Of a stretch of 64,000 nt of DNA, positions 7,952 to 16,653 are shown piece after piece; position 1 is the first letter of the stretch, and the number at the start of each line of letters is the position of its first letter. The notes under the pieces were generated by a model. That model did not search any database and was not told the DNA's origin. It was given only the letters and a program-made list of their open reading frames with translations. Source of the stretch: Asanoa iriomotensis (GTDB lineage Bacteria > Actinomycetota > Actinomycetes > Mycobacteriales > Micromonosporaceae); contig NZ_BONC01000036.1 of NCBI RefSeq assembly GCF_016862515.1, positions 1-64,000 of the forward strand. Reading direction: 5' to 3'. Both the position numbers and the translations under genes were made by a program.

Positions 7952-8944
7952 CTATGTTTCCACGACCGCGCGCCGCCGGTACTCACTCGGCGACACCCCG
8001 TTCCAGACCCGGAACGCCCGGTAGAACGAGGTCGGGTCGGCGAAACCGAGCAGGAACGCCACCTCGCCGTCGCTGAACCCGGTGTCGGCCAGGTAGCTGC
8101 GGGCGTGCTGGTTGCGCACCTCGTCCAACACTCGGCGGAACGTCGTGCCGTGGTCCTGGAGCAGTCGTTGCAGCGCGCGCCCGCTCATCGCGAGGTCCCG
8201 GCCGACGGCGTCGACGGTCGGCCGTTGGCCACGCAGCCGGTCCGCGATGGCGCGGCGCACGTGGGCGAGCGCGTCGTCCGTCCGGGTCGGTGTGCGCTTC
8301 TCCAGGTACGGCAGCAGCGCGCGCAACAGGTCCGGATTGTGGCTGAGGAACGGTCGGGCGGCGTCGGTGGCGCCGAACACGATCGTGGTGACCGGCCGGC
8401 CGACGCGGATCGGGCAGCGGAAGTAGTCGTGGTGCGTCGGGCCGACCGCGGCCGCCGTGAGCTCGATGCGGCGCGGCGCCAGGTCCGGCACCCGGGTGGC
8501 CCGGCGCGACGCTTCCACCAGGAACGCCAGCTCGGCATCGACCAGCACCGGCGGCGGCCGCTGCTCCGGCCACTGCCACGTCAGTGTGACCAGGCCATCC
8601 GAAGTGGACAACACAAGCGACTCGGGAGTCAGGATCCGCTTGTACGCGGCCACGGTCGCGAGCGCCGCACCCACCGTGGCGGCGCTGAACACCGCGAGGA
8701 ACAGCGGCTCGGTGTGGTCGGCCCGCAACGAGCGCGCCAGCCGGATGCCGATCGCCGGATCACCGCTCGCGTCGCGGACCGCCTGCCAGAGCGCGAAGTA
8801 GTCGGGCACGGTCAGCCGCGCCCCCGGCACGTCCAGCAGCCGGGCCGGCAGGCCGGCCAGCGCCAGCACGTCGGCCACCGCGACGCCCTGTTCGGCGAGC
8901 GCCGCGGCGAGCCCGACCGGCGGCTTACAGCGTGCGGACGTCAC
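7952..8944 (-). CDS. AraC family transcriptional regulator
   Basis: A 330-residue regulator with an N-terminal arabinose-binding-like domain (ligand sensing, residues 15-200, including the YFRCPIRVG segment) and a C-terminal AraC double helix-turn-helix (about 230-325; AMSGRALQRLLQDHGTTF, then GFADPTSFYRAFRVWNGVSPSEYRR). It begins with GTG overlapping the end of the upstream membrane gene by 20 bases, so it is translationally coupled with two small membrane proteins. This domain pairing is common in regulators of lipid or porphyrin-like catabolism, but the ligand is unknown. Confidence 0.88.
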   Translation of the reverse strand: MTSARCKPPVGLAAALAEQGVAVADVLALAGLPARLLDVPGARLTVPDYFALWQAVRDASGDPAIGIRLARSLRADHTEPLFLAVFSAATVGAALATVAAYKRILTPESLVLSTSDGLVTLTWQWPEQRPPPVLVDAELAFLVEASRRATRVPDLAPRRIELTAAAVGPTHHDYFRCPIRVGRPVTTIVFGATDAARPFLSHNPDLLRALLPYLEKRTPTRTDDALAHVRRAIADRLRGQRPTVDAVGRDLAMSGRALQRLLQDHGTTFRRVLDEVRNQHARSYLADTGFSDGEVAFLLGFADPTSFYRAFRVWNGVSPSEYRRRAVVET

Positions 8945-9344
8945 TGGTCACCGGCCGTCCGGCGGCCACGACCGCGGCGGTCAGCAACGCGCCGAGCAGG
9001 TAGTGGCTCGGGATCGCGGCGACGATCGCGACCCGCGCCTGCGTGGTCGCGAAGATGCCGTCGTCGCGCAGCGCCAGCCACATCATCCAGTCCACTGTGG
9101 CACTGCCGAACTGATAGGCGGCGAGCGCCCCCGCGATCCCGCGATGCGGCTGACCGCGCAGGAGCCACGCGACGGCCGCCTGGACGGCCAGCGAGACGCC
9201 GAGCAGCTTGAGCGCCCAGTGTCCGTCGGCGTTGAGCCGGAACCCGAACAGCGGCTCGACCAGGCTCGGCGGGGTGAGCGCGACGACCGCGTACGCGGCC
9301 TCCACGATCGCAACGACGGTGAGCACGCGGCTTAAACGGTTCAT
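8925..9344 (-). CDS. small membrane protein, unknown function
   Basis: A 139-residue protein with about four membrane helices (residues 7-25, 45-63, 75-95 and 108-128) and no recognised motif. Its ATG overlaps the upstream gene stop (ATGA) and its 3' end overlaps the AraC start, placing it mid-operon. It resembles its upstream neighbour in size and layout, and both contain an FG/GV-rich first loop, suggesting old paralogy. Function unknown. Confidence 0.7.
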   Translation of the reverse strand: MNRLSRVLTVVAIVEAAYAVVALTPPSLVEPLFGFRLNADGHWALKLLGVSLAVQAAVAWLLRGQPHRGIAGALAAYQFGSATVDWMMWLALRDDGIFATTQARVAIVAAIPSHYLLGALLTAAVVAAGRPVTSDVRTL

Positions 9345-9763
9345 GCCGGCACCGGTCGCGCCGCCGTGGCCGGCTGGTTGGTGAGGAGCTGCCAGGGTGT
9401 CCGGCCGAGCGCCAGCGGGAGCCCGACGAGCTGACCGACCACGAGGACGACGTCACCGGCGGCAAGCAGGGTGACGAACGTGCCGGCGGTCTCGCCGAAC
9501 CCGAGCGCGAACGTCACGACCACGAAGGTTAACCGGATAACCCCGTTCCAGAACGGGAATGCGCCGTACCGCTGAAGGTCCATCGCGGACAGCAGCAGCA
9601 CGATCCCGGCGAAGAGGCCCATCAGCGCGGGCAGCCAGACCCAGAAGTCGGAGTACGGCAGCGCGACACCGAACGCCTCCAAGGCGCCCGGCGTCAGGAA
9701 AACGATCACGGCGCTCGCGTTGTACAAGCCGGCGGCGCGGATGAACCAGGTCATGAAGCGCAT
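9341..9763 (-). CDS. small membrane protein, unknown function
   Basis: About 140 residues with four hydrophobic segments; starts MRFMTWFIRAAGLYN. I chose the ATG at 9763; a longer frame adds a Gly/Ala stretch belonging to the repeat-rich spacer. First gene of a three-gene overlapping cluster with the next membrane protein and the AraC regulator. The regulator probably controls these genes in response to a compound they handle, which is inference. Confidence 0.7.
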   Translation of the reverse strand: MRFMTWFIRAAGLYNASAVIVFLTPGALEAFGVALPYSDFWVWLPALMGLFAGIVLLLSAMDLQRYGAFPFWNGVIRLTFVVVTFALGFGETAGTFVTLLAAGDVVLVVGQLVGLPLALGRTPWQLLTNQPATAARPVPA

Positions 9764-9814
9764 AACTTGAGCATCGGCGCCGCCGGCGGCCCCGGACAAT
9801 GACGGATCGCGCCG

Positions 9815-10055
9815 GCCAGCTTGCGGAGCGCGCCCGGGCCGGCCGGCTTGCCGGTCCTGCCGGGCTGGCGGCGCCCGCCCGGGCGTGTCGGTTTGCGGAG
9901 CGTGCGCGGCCTGGCCGCGTGCGAAGCCTGCCCGCGCCTGCCGGCTGCTGAGCCAGCCGGAGTCGGTCGGCTTCCCGAGCCCGCGGCTTGCCGCGCCCGC
10001 CCCGGCCTGTCGGCTTGTGGAGCGCGGGCCTGCCGGCTGGCGGAGTCCGCCCGTG
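9815..10055. repeat. degenerate repeat array in spacer
   Basis: A GC-rich stretch with recurring GCTTGCGGAGCG-like blocks at about 9820, 9890 (GTTTGCGGAGCG) and 10012 (GCTTGTGGAGCG), each followed by a GGCCTGCCGGCT-like run. Spacing is irregular, near 70-120 bases. It lies between two minus-strand membrane genes. I see no coding signal. Confidence 0.5.
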
Positions 10056-10409
10056 TCAGTCGGCGGGTGGGGCGTGTAGGACCCATCGCAGGGTGAGGCC
10101 GGCGATGTAGGCGAGGCCGAAGGCCCCGAGCTGCCACATCGCGTCGTGGCCGCGCCAGGACAGCATGCCCATGTCGCCCGCGATGAAGCCGACGAACAGG
10201 AAGTACGTGATCACGGCGAGGCCGAGGCTGTAGCGCCAGTCCGGGATGAGGACCGCGCCGACGATGGTTGCGGCCACGAGGCCGGCGAGGCCGAGCATCA
10301 GGGGTGCGGAGGCGAGCATGATCGTGAGTACGACGACCGCGACGGTGCCGATTCCCAGCTCGATGCCGGGGGTCACCCGGGGGGTCGTCGGGTGCCGAGT
10401 TGTTGCCAT
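10056..10409 (-). CDS. small membrane protein, unknown function
   Basis: A 117-residue protein with about four transmembrane helices after a 17-residue polar N-terminus. The last loop carries DMGMLSWRGHDAMWQ. No family recognised. It is separated from the following minus-strand genes by a 290-base repeat array and has a clear ATG at 10409. Confidence 0.65.
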   Translation of the reverse strand: MATTRHPTTPRVTPGIELGIGTVAVVVLTIMLASAPLMLGLAGLVAATIVGAVLIPDWRYSLGLAVITYFLFVGFIAGDMGMLSWRGHDAMWQLGAFGLAYIAGLTLRWVLHAPPAD

Positions 10410-10565
10410 GTGCCCAGCTCAGCGCGGGCGCGACGGACCATCCACGATCTTGACGGCTTCACTATGCGTGGTGCGCACGTCTTGACGTACCCCTGATTGA
10501 TCTGTGCCCTGCTTCACATCCTAAAACTTTTCGTGCTGTGCAAGATCACTTGGTAGGGTGCAACG

Positions 10566-11207
10566 GTGAGCACCGCACCCGCGCTCGGCCGTCGCGACCG
10601 GAAGAAGCTGGCGACCCGCGCCGCGCTGTCCGCCGCCGCTCTGCGCCTGGTCGCGGAGCACGGGCTCGACAACGTGACGGTCGAGCAGATCAGCGAAGCG
10701 TGCGATGTGTCGTCGCGGACTTTCTTCAACTACTTCGCCAGCAAGGACGACGCGCTGCTCGGCGGTGACACGGAGATCGGGCACGCGCTGGAGATGTTCC
10801 GTGCGCTGCCCGCCGGCACGAGCCTGGTCGAGGCGTTGCGGCTGGCGTTCATCCCGGTGATCCACCAGATGGAGGACCACCGCGAAACGGTCGCGTTGCG
10901 GATGCGGGTCGTGTCCGAGAACCCGCAACTGCTGCCGCGGCTGCTGGCCACGGGCGTCGAGTCGGAGATGGCGGTCGCGGCCGCGGTCGCCGATCGGTTG
11001 AACCTGCCGGCCGACCACCCGTTCCCGGCCGTCGCGGCCGCCGTCACGGGCGCGGCGTTCCGGGTGGCGCTCATGCGGTGGGCCAACGACGACCCGAGCG
11101 CCGGGCAGGCGACGCTGGCCAAGCTGGTCGACGACGCCTTCGACATGGTCGCCAGCGGCCTGACCGAGCCGACCCCGCAAACCGTCGCTGCCCGAGGTGA
11201 TGCCTAG
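10566..11207 (+). CDS. TetR family transcriptional regulator
   Basis: A 213-residue TetR-type repressor starting with GTG. The N-terminal helix-turn-helix is clear (residues 8-58: KLATRAALSAAALRLVAEHG, then VEQISEACDVSSRTFFNYF and SKDDALLG). The C-terminal ligand domain is variable, as expected. It precedes an MFS multidrug exporter on the same strand, so the likely job is to repress that exporter until a drug binds. The 390-base gap suggests the exporter has its own promoter. Confidence 0.88.
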   Translation: MSTAPALGRRDRKKLATRAALSAAALRLVAEHGLDNVTVEQISEACDVSSRTFFNYFASKDDALLGGDTEIGHALEMFRALPAGTSLVEALRLAFIPVIHQMEDHRETVALRMRVVSENPQLLPRLLATGVESEMAVAAAVADRLNLPADHPFPAVAAAVTGAAFRVALMRWANDDPSAGQATLAKLVDDAFDMVASGLTEPTPQTVAARGDA

Positions 11208-11595
11208 TGGATCATGAAGGCACGACCGCCCGACCTCGGGGAATGGCTTCCGCGGAGACCGACGTCGGCTGGCGTCGCTCTTCAGCGGCTGTGGTCCTGG
11301 TGGGCTTCGGTTCCGCGCGGACGGCGGCCCGCGACTTGGCCTAAGCGATGGCCGCTTGCCAGAGGCGGACTTCTGTCGGCCCATGGCTTCTCGTTCGCCT
11401 CGATCGCCGCGGACGACAACCGCCGGTTCCACGGGGCTGCTCGTCTTGGATGGCCGGCCTCCCTAGGGCGTCGGTCCAACCCACGGGCCGGCTTCCAACG
11501 AAGCCAACGACAACTGCTTCGTAACCCCGATCGACGCGCGACCACCCACGCACCGCGCAAAGCGTCACCGCACATCCCTCCAGTAAGGACACTCG
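11208..11595. other. spacer between TetR and MFS genes
   Basis: These 388 bases have slightly lower GC than the neighbours and no supported gene. A ribosome site AAGGA (11585-11589) belongs to the MFS start at 11596. An exporter promoter and TetR operator would be expected here, but I found no clean palindrome. Confidence 0.45.
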
Positions 11596-13203
11596 ATGAC
11601 CACCGACGTCACCACCTCGTCAACGTCGCCACCGGCAGAGCCGCCATCCGAACCCACGGCCCCCGGCGCCTCGCCCGCGCGGATGTCGCGCCGTGAAGTG
11701 CTCCAGGCACTCTCCGGCCTCATGGTCGGCCTCTTCGTGTCGATCCTGGCCTCGACGATCGTCGGCAACGCGCTGCCGCGGATCATCGCCGACCTGAACG
11801 GCAGCCAGTCCGTCTACACCTGGATCGTCACCACGGAGCTGCTCGCGATGACCGCGACCGTGCCGCTCTGGGGCAAGATGGCCGACCTCTACAGCCGCAA
11901 GCTGCTGATCCAGCTCTCGCTCGGCCTGTTCGTCGCCGGCTCGCTGATCGCCGGTTTCACGCCCAACGTCGAGGTACTCATCGTCAGCCGCGTCGTCCAA
12001 GGCGTCGGCGCCGGCGGCATGACGGCGCTCGCCATGATCGTGATGGCCGCGATGATCCCGCCGCGCGAGCTGGGCCGCTACTCGGGCATCTTCGGCGCCG
12101 TCTTCGGCGTCGGCACGATCGCGGGCCCGCTGATCGGCGGCGTACTCGTCGACACCAGCTGGCTCGGCTGGCGCTGGTGCTTCCTGCTCGGCGTACCCTT
12201 CACGCTCCTTTCGATCTTCCTCCTCCAGCGGACGCTGCACCTGCCGGTCGTACGCCGCCAAGTGAAGATCGACTGGCTCGGCGCCCTGCTGATCACCGCG
12301 GGCGTCTCCACGCTGCTGATCTGGTCCACCCTGGCGGGCAGCAAGTTCGCGTGGGCGTCCTGGCAGACGGGCGTCCTGGTGGCCGCCGGCGTCGTGATCC
12401 TGGCGCTGGCGGTGTTCGTCGAGTCGCGCGCCGCTGAACCGATTATCCCGCTGGACATCTTCCGCAACCGCACGGTCTCGCTCGCGACGGTCGCCTCGAT
12501 CCTGGTCGGCGTAGCCATGTTCGGCGGCACCGTCTTCCTGGCGCAGTACTTTCAGGTCGCTCTCGGCAAGTCCCCGACGGTCGCGGGCCTGATGAGCCTG
12601 CCGCTGATCTTCGGCCTGCTGGTGTCCTCCACAGTGGCCGGTCAGCTCATCACGAAGCACGGCCGCTGGAAGGCTTATCTGGTAGCCGGCGCCCTGATCA
12701 TGACCGTCGGCATGCTGCTGCTGGGCACGATCGGCGCCGACACGAGCGTGGTGCTGATCTCGGTCTTCATGGCGGTACTCGGCATCGGCGTCGGCATGCT
12801 CATGCAAAACCTGGTGCTGGCGGCGCAAAATGACGTGCCGGCCAACGAGCTGGGCGCGGCCACGTCGGTCCTGACGTTCTTCCGCAGCATGGGCGGCGCG
12901 ATCGGCGTGAGCGCCTTGGGCGCGGTGCTGGCCAACAAGGTGACGAGCGGCCTGGCCGAGAAGCTGGGCACCCCGGCGGGCGGCGGCTCGGGCACCGCAG
13001 CGGTCCCGGACCTGGCCACCCTGCCGGAGCCCGTCCGCCACATCATCGCGGACGTCTACGGCTCGGCAACCGCGGAGCTGTTCCTGATCGGCGCACCGAT
13101 CGCCTTCCTCGCGGTGATCGCCGTCCTGTTCATCAAGGAAAAGCCACTGTCCACATTGACGGGCGACGAGCGGTTGGCCGCGGAGACGACCGCCGCTCAC
13201 TGA
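11596..13203 (+). CDS. MFS drug exporter, DHA2 (EmrB/QacA) family
   Basis: A 535-residue proton-driven efflux protein with about 14 membrane helices, the normal length for DHA2 transporters. Motif A-like sequence follows helix 2 (WGKMADLYSRKLLIQL) and the helix 5 antiporter motif C is seen in GVGTIAGPLIGGVL. The N-terminal 35 residues are polar and Pro/Ser-rich. It follows a TetR regulator on the same strand and ends at a strong terminator. Likely role: export of antibiotics or self-made metabolites; the substrate cannot be inferred. Confidence 0.92.
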   Translation: MTTDVTTSSTSPPAEPPSEPTAPGASPARMSRREVLQALSGLMVGLFVSILASTIVGNALPRIIADLNGSQSVYTWIVTTELLAMTATVPLWGKMADLYSRKLLIQLSLGLFVAGSLIAGFTPNVEVLIVSRVVQGVGAGGMTALAMIVMAAMIPPRELGRYSGIFGAVFGVGTIAGPLIGGVLVDTSWLGWRWCFLLGVPFTLLSIFLLQRTLHLPVVRRQVKIDWLGALLITAGVSTLLIWSTLAGSKFAWASWQTGVLVAAGVVILALAVFVESRAAEPIIPLDIFRNRTVSLATVASILVGVAMFGGTVFLAQYFQVALGKSPTVAGLMSLPLIFGLLVSSTVAGQLITKHGRWKAYLVAGALIMTVGMLLLGTIGADTSVVLISVFMAVLGIGVGMLMQNLVLAAQNDVPANELGAATSVLTFFRSMGGAIGVSALGAVLANKVTSGLAEKLGTPAGGGSGTAAVPDLATLPEPVRHIIADVYGSATAELFLIGAPIAFLAVIAVLFIKEKPLSTLTGDERLAAETTAAH

Positions 13204-13219
13204 ATCGGTTCGGCTGTCG

Positions 13220-13255
13220 GAAAGGCGCTCCCCTCGCGGGGCGCCTTTCTTCTTT
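13220..13255 (+). terminator. intrinsic terminator of the MFS gene
   Basis: GAAAGGCGC (13220-13228) pairs with GCGCCTTTC (13241-13249), with further C/G pairs inside past one bulged T and a small loop, followed by TTCTTCTTT. It begins 16 bases after the MFS stop. Confidence 0.85.
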
Positions 13256-13544
13256 GTCCCGGGTCCGCGGTGGTCCAGACCGTCGCTCCCGCCGGGCAAG
13301 CCAGGCCCGCACCTGGTCACGCAGAGGGAACAAAGGCTGCTCGGGTCGCCGAAGTCGGGGGCCACCGTTCCGGCAGCGGCCTGGCCAAGCGGCCTGCTGG
13401 TCGACCCCAAGCGGCGGGCCGCCCACCTCTTTCGAAGGCGTCCGCCCCCGACCATCGGGCGACGAGGTCCGACCAAGCGGCACCGACCTCGCCTCGCACG
13501 AGCAGCGACTGAACCGGCCAACCAACACTGGCGCCGCCTCCGCC

Positions 13545-13766
13545 GGCCTCGGTGGGTGTTGGTTGAGGTGGTCGATCGGTGCTGGGGCGGTTGCTGGCCG
13601 GCTCGGTGGGTGTTGGTTGAGGTGGTCGATCGGTGCTGGGGCGGTTGCTGGCCGGCTCGGTGGGTGTTGGTTGAGGCGGTCGATCGGTGCTAGGGCGGTT
13701 TCTGCTGGGGTCGGTGGGTGGTGGCTCAAACGGTCAACCGGGGTGGCGCGCTTTGCTGGGGGCAAC
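13545..13766. repeat. 54-bp tandem repeat (four copies)
   Basis: The marker GGTGGGTGTTGGTTG occurs at 13551, 13605 and 13659, and as GGTGGGTGGTGGC at 13713, a constant 54-base period. The first two units are nearly identical; the last is diverged. A further diverged GGTGGGTTGGGGTTG sits at 13780. The period equals 18 codons, so frames stay open on both strands, but no start or known protein supports a gene. The whole spacer 13256-13903 lies between convergent MFS and TetR genes, with no other feature seen. Confidence 0.85.
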
Positions 13767-13903
13767 CGCAGTCGAGCCCGGTGGGTTGGGGTTGTCGCTG
13801 GGGCCGGTCAATTGGCGGTTGCGCAGCCCCGCGTTGGACTCGGTCCGTGCGGCTGGTCGTGCGTCGATGCCCGCGAGCAAGCCGGGCCATCAAATCCGAG
13901 GCA

Positions 13904-14518
13904 CTACGTGACTTGGTCGCCAGCCAAGCCGGTCAGGAGCAGGTCCGTGAGCGTGTCGATGACCGTGTCCGCGTTGGCGTCCGGGAGGGCGTAGTTGAGG
14001 GTCGACAGCATCGCGGCTATCGCCGCACCGACAAGCTCCGGGTCGCCCGGGAGTGGATGGCCGCGGTCGCGTAAGTGGGCCAGGTGGTCGCGGAGCGTCT
14101 CCGACCGGGTGGTCAGGTCCTGCCACGCCCGGCCCGACGCCGGATCAGCGGCGATCATCGACTGAAAGAGGGCCACCGTGACCGGGCGGTGGTCCGTCAT
14201 CACCGACCACGCGATCGCCAGATGTTCGCGGAGCTGGGACCGGTCGGTCAGGTCGTGATCCCGCGCGTGCGCGTCGAAAGGCAAGCGGTCATCGGCCGCG
14301 CTCTCCAACTCCGCGAGCAGCGCCCCCAGCAACTCGTCCTTGCTCGCGAAATGTTCGTAGAACGAGCCTGTCGAGCGCCCGGCCGCCGCAGTGATGTCGG
14401 TGATCTTGGTGTTCAGGTAGCCGCGCTCCGCGAAGAGGGTGCGGGCCGCGGTCAGTAGCGCCGCGCGGGTCTGGGCCGCTTTGACCTTTCGGGTCACGGG
14501 CTCGGTCCTGCGGGGCAT
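13904..14518 (-). CDS. TetR family transcriptional regulator
   Basis: A 204-residue TetR regulator. The HTH lies near residues 12-60 ([20 protein letters not shown], then [19 protein letters not shown] and [10 protein letters not shown]). I chose the ATG at 14518 ([11 protein letters not shown]); the longer frame adds a 17-residue basic extension. Two palindromes lie upstream (14567-14602). It is followed downstream by a long repeat spacer and preceded upstream by the end of the FAD oxidoreductase gene on the same strand. Its target may be itself or that gene. Confidence 0.88.
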   Translation of the reverse strand: MPRRTEPVTRKVKAAQTRAALLTAARTLFAERGYLNTKITDITAAAGRSTGSFYEHFASKDELLGALLAELESAADDRLPFDAHARDHDLTDRSQLREHLAIAWSVMTDHRPVTVALFQSMIAADPASGRAWQDLTTRSETLRDHLAHLRDRGHPLPGDPELVGAAIAAMLSTLNYALPDANADTVIDTLTDLLLTGLAGDQVT

Positions 14519-14566
14519 CCGGGCTGCCCTTCCTGGAGGTGGTCGATCCCGGAAAGAGTACCGAAT

Positions 14567-14602
14567 CACCGAATTGTCGTTCGGTGGCTTGACCGGTCAA
14601 GC
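14567..14602. promoter_or_regulatory. two adjacent palindromes upstream of TetR gene
   Basis: CACCGAA (14567-14573) and TTCGGTG (14580-14586) are perfect arms around six bases, a common TetR operator layout. Directly next to it is the perfect 16-base palindrome GCTTGACCGGTCAAGC (14587-14602), which overlaps the stop codon of the FAD oxidoreductase gene. One or both probably bind the TetR protein. Confidence 0.55.
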
Positions 14603-16600
14603 GGAGAGTACCCAGCGGGCCGCGTCGGCGATGACGTAGCCGTTCGTGTTCTCCGTGCGGATCAGCACGCTCGCGGTCGTGCCGGCCGCGCACGCATAAG
14701 AACCCAGCGAGACCCACTGGCCCCCGCTGCCGCGCTGGTCGACCACGCGGGTCGTCACGCCGCCATTGTGGACGATGTCGATCGGGACGTTGCTGGCCCG
14801 GTTCGGGTCCGCGGTCCAGCGCAGGTACACCGCGTAGGTGCCCGCCGTCGGCAGGTTCGGGCGGAAGCGTAACCGGTTCACTCCCTTGGCCGTGTTGCCG
14901 TCGTGCTCGTAGTCCGTGCCCCAGTAGCCGCCGATCGACGTGCTCGACACCCACGTTCCCGCCCGGGTCACCGACGGGTCGTGGCTGTCGACGATCACCT
15001 CGCCCGGGCCCGCGGGCGGCGGCCACTGGAGCAACTGGCCGTCGGCCAGCAGGCGCGCCCGCAGCGTCGCGTAAGGGACCTGTTGCACCGATGACGACGC
15101 GGCCAGGGCCAGGACGGCCGCCGTCGCCGCGGACTGGCCGAGGATCATGAACACCGGTTCCATCCGGATCGAGCCGTACGCGATATGGCTGGCCGACAGG
15201 CACACCGGCACGAGCAGGTTGGCGCACTGCGCCTCGACCGGCACGATCGAGCGGTAACTGATCCCGTAGGGCCCTGGCACACCGACCTGCACATCGCCCT
15301 CGTTGCGCACCACACCGCCGACCACCACCCGCTGGCAGTTGTGCGAGTCCATCGTGTAGCTCGCGAGACCCACCGGGTCCGGCGCCGAGGACTGCCCCCG
15401 ACACTCCCGCTCCGTCATCACATAGGAGGACAGCAGACGCCGCGCCTCGCGCACGTACAACTGCGGTGGCCAACCGCCCGTGGCCGTGAACTCGTCCGCC
15501 GCCAGCCCCCACGACGCCGTCGCCGCCCGGATCGGCGCCGGCACCCGCGGGTCGTTGGCCAGGAACCACATCAAACCCTGCTGGTAAGCGAGATGCGCGG
15601 CCGCGATGCTCTCCCGAGCGGAGTAGGAAGCGGTCGGATACGCATAGTTTCCGCCGATGAAGTCGGTCGACACCGCGCCGTTGTTGTTGGAGTCCGTCTT
15701 GCCGCCGCCGACCCCGTGCGTGGTGAAGAACGGCCCGTTCCAACCCGCCTGGATATACCGCAGCAGCAATTCGTAGGCCACCGGATCGTAGGCGGCGGGC
15801 CGCGGGAACGGGATCCGCGACGAAGCCTGCGTCAGGCACATCCGGTAGTTGTAGGCCTGGATCAGCCCGTCCCCGGACCCGCCAGGCGCCACCGGCGTGC
15901 CAGAGATGCCCGGCAACAGCCCCGAAGACGGGTTCCCCGCCACCACGTACGGCGAAACCGGGAAGTTGAACTGATGTCCACTTCGGAGCTGAACGCCGTT
16001 GATCGTCTCGCCGTAGGTCGCGTTGCTCTCCCGCCCGACCGTCCAAGCCACCCCGGCTCGATCCATCAGGTCACCCTCGTACGACGCATCGACGAACATC
16101 CCACCCCGGAACGCCTGCCCGTTGGTGCCCACCACCTCCACGAGCCGATTGCCCGACTTCGCAACAGAAGCGAGCCGCAATCCGAAGTAGACAGGCACGT
16201 CCGCCTCGGCGAGCATCGCGTCGAACACCGCCCGGGCCACGTGCGGCTCGAAGGTGAACCGGGCCGGCGAGGTCGGTGTCACCGGCGTCCCCGCGTACAC
16301 CCCGTGGATCCGCCGATAGAACTCACCCGCGATGCCCTTGATGGACGCCGCCACTCCGCTGTCGGTCTGGCCGAGCCCGCCGGTGGTCAGGCCGCCCAGA
16401 TGCGCGGAGGGCTCCAACACCACGGCTGTGCGACCCATCCGGCGCGCCTGGATCGCGGCGACCAACCCACCCGAGGTGGCGCCGTAGACGACGAGATCGG
16501 CGGAGACCACGGGGGCCGCCAGCATCTGGCGGGCGAAACCGTTGGCGACGACGGTGGCGCCGCCGACCCGCAACAGGGTGCGACGAGAAATGGACGGCAC
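14597..16600 (-). CDS. Tat-exported FAD-dependent oxidoreductase with golvesin-like C-terminal domain
   Basis: A 667-residue protein. The N-terminus MPSISRRTLLRVGGATVV carries a twin-arginine signal. The FAD-binding fold follows (DLVVYGATSGGLVAAIQARRMG, about residues 35-56, then LGGLTTGGLGQTDSG). The middle matches the FAD-dependent oxidoreductase family seen with sugar- or polymer-degrading enzymes (GMFVDASYEGDLM). The last 130 residues, from about VIVDSHDPSV onward, are a beta-sandwich resembling golvesin/xanthan-lyase carbohydrate-binding domains. The protein should act outside the cell, perhaps on a polysaccharide or other large substrate. The substrate is unknown. Confidence 0.82.
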   Translation of the reverse strand: MPSISRRTLLRVGGATVVANGFARQMLAAPVVSADLVVYGATSGGLVAAIQARRMGRTAVVLEPSAHLGGLTTGGLGQTDSGVAASIKGIAGEFYRRIHGVYAGTPVTPTSPARFTFEPHVARAVFDAMLAEADVPVYFGLRLASVAKSGNRLVEVVGTNGQAFRGGMFVDASYEGDLMDRAGVAWTVGRESNATYGETINGVQLRSGHQFNFPVSPYVVAGNPSSGLLPGISGTPVAPGGSGDGLIQAYNYRMCLTQASSRIPFPRPAAYDPVAYELLLRYIQAGWNGPFFTTHGVGGGKTDSNNNGAVSTDFIGGNYAYPTASYSARESIAAAHLAYQQGLMWFLANDPRVPAPIRAATASWGLAADEFTATGGWPPQLYVREARRLLSSYVMTERECRGQSSAPDPVGLASYTMDSHNCQRVVVGGVVRNEGDVQVGVPGPYGISYRSIVPVEAQCANLLVPVCLSASHIAYGSIRMEPVFMILGQSAATAAVLALAASSSVQQVPYATLRARLLADGQLLQWPPPAGPGEVIVDSHDPSVTRAGTWVSSTSIGGYWGTDYEHDGNTAKGVNRLRFRPNLPTAGTYAVYLRWTADPNRASNVPIDIVHNGGVTTRVVDQRGSGGQWVSLGSYACAAGTTASVLIRTENTNGYVIADAARWVLSA

Positions 16601-16653
16601 AAGGCTCTCCTCCCAGCTCGGGGTGAGCGCGCCGCCGCTCTACATCGACGACT

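Noticed and set aside
11214-11696. Possible gene between TetR and the MFS exporter
   Set aside because: It would overlap the exporter start by 100 bases, has no ribosome site and its residue content is like noncoding DNA.
11620-13521. Long minus-strand frame opposite the MFS gene
   Set aside because: Composition is the complement of a membrane protein (His/Asp/Arg/Gln-rich) with no domain; a shadow frame of GC-rich coding DNA.
13133-13994. Open frames on both strands over the 54-bp array
   Set aside because: Both overlap real gene ends or regulators and gain length only from the codon-multiple repeat. No start signal.
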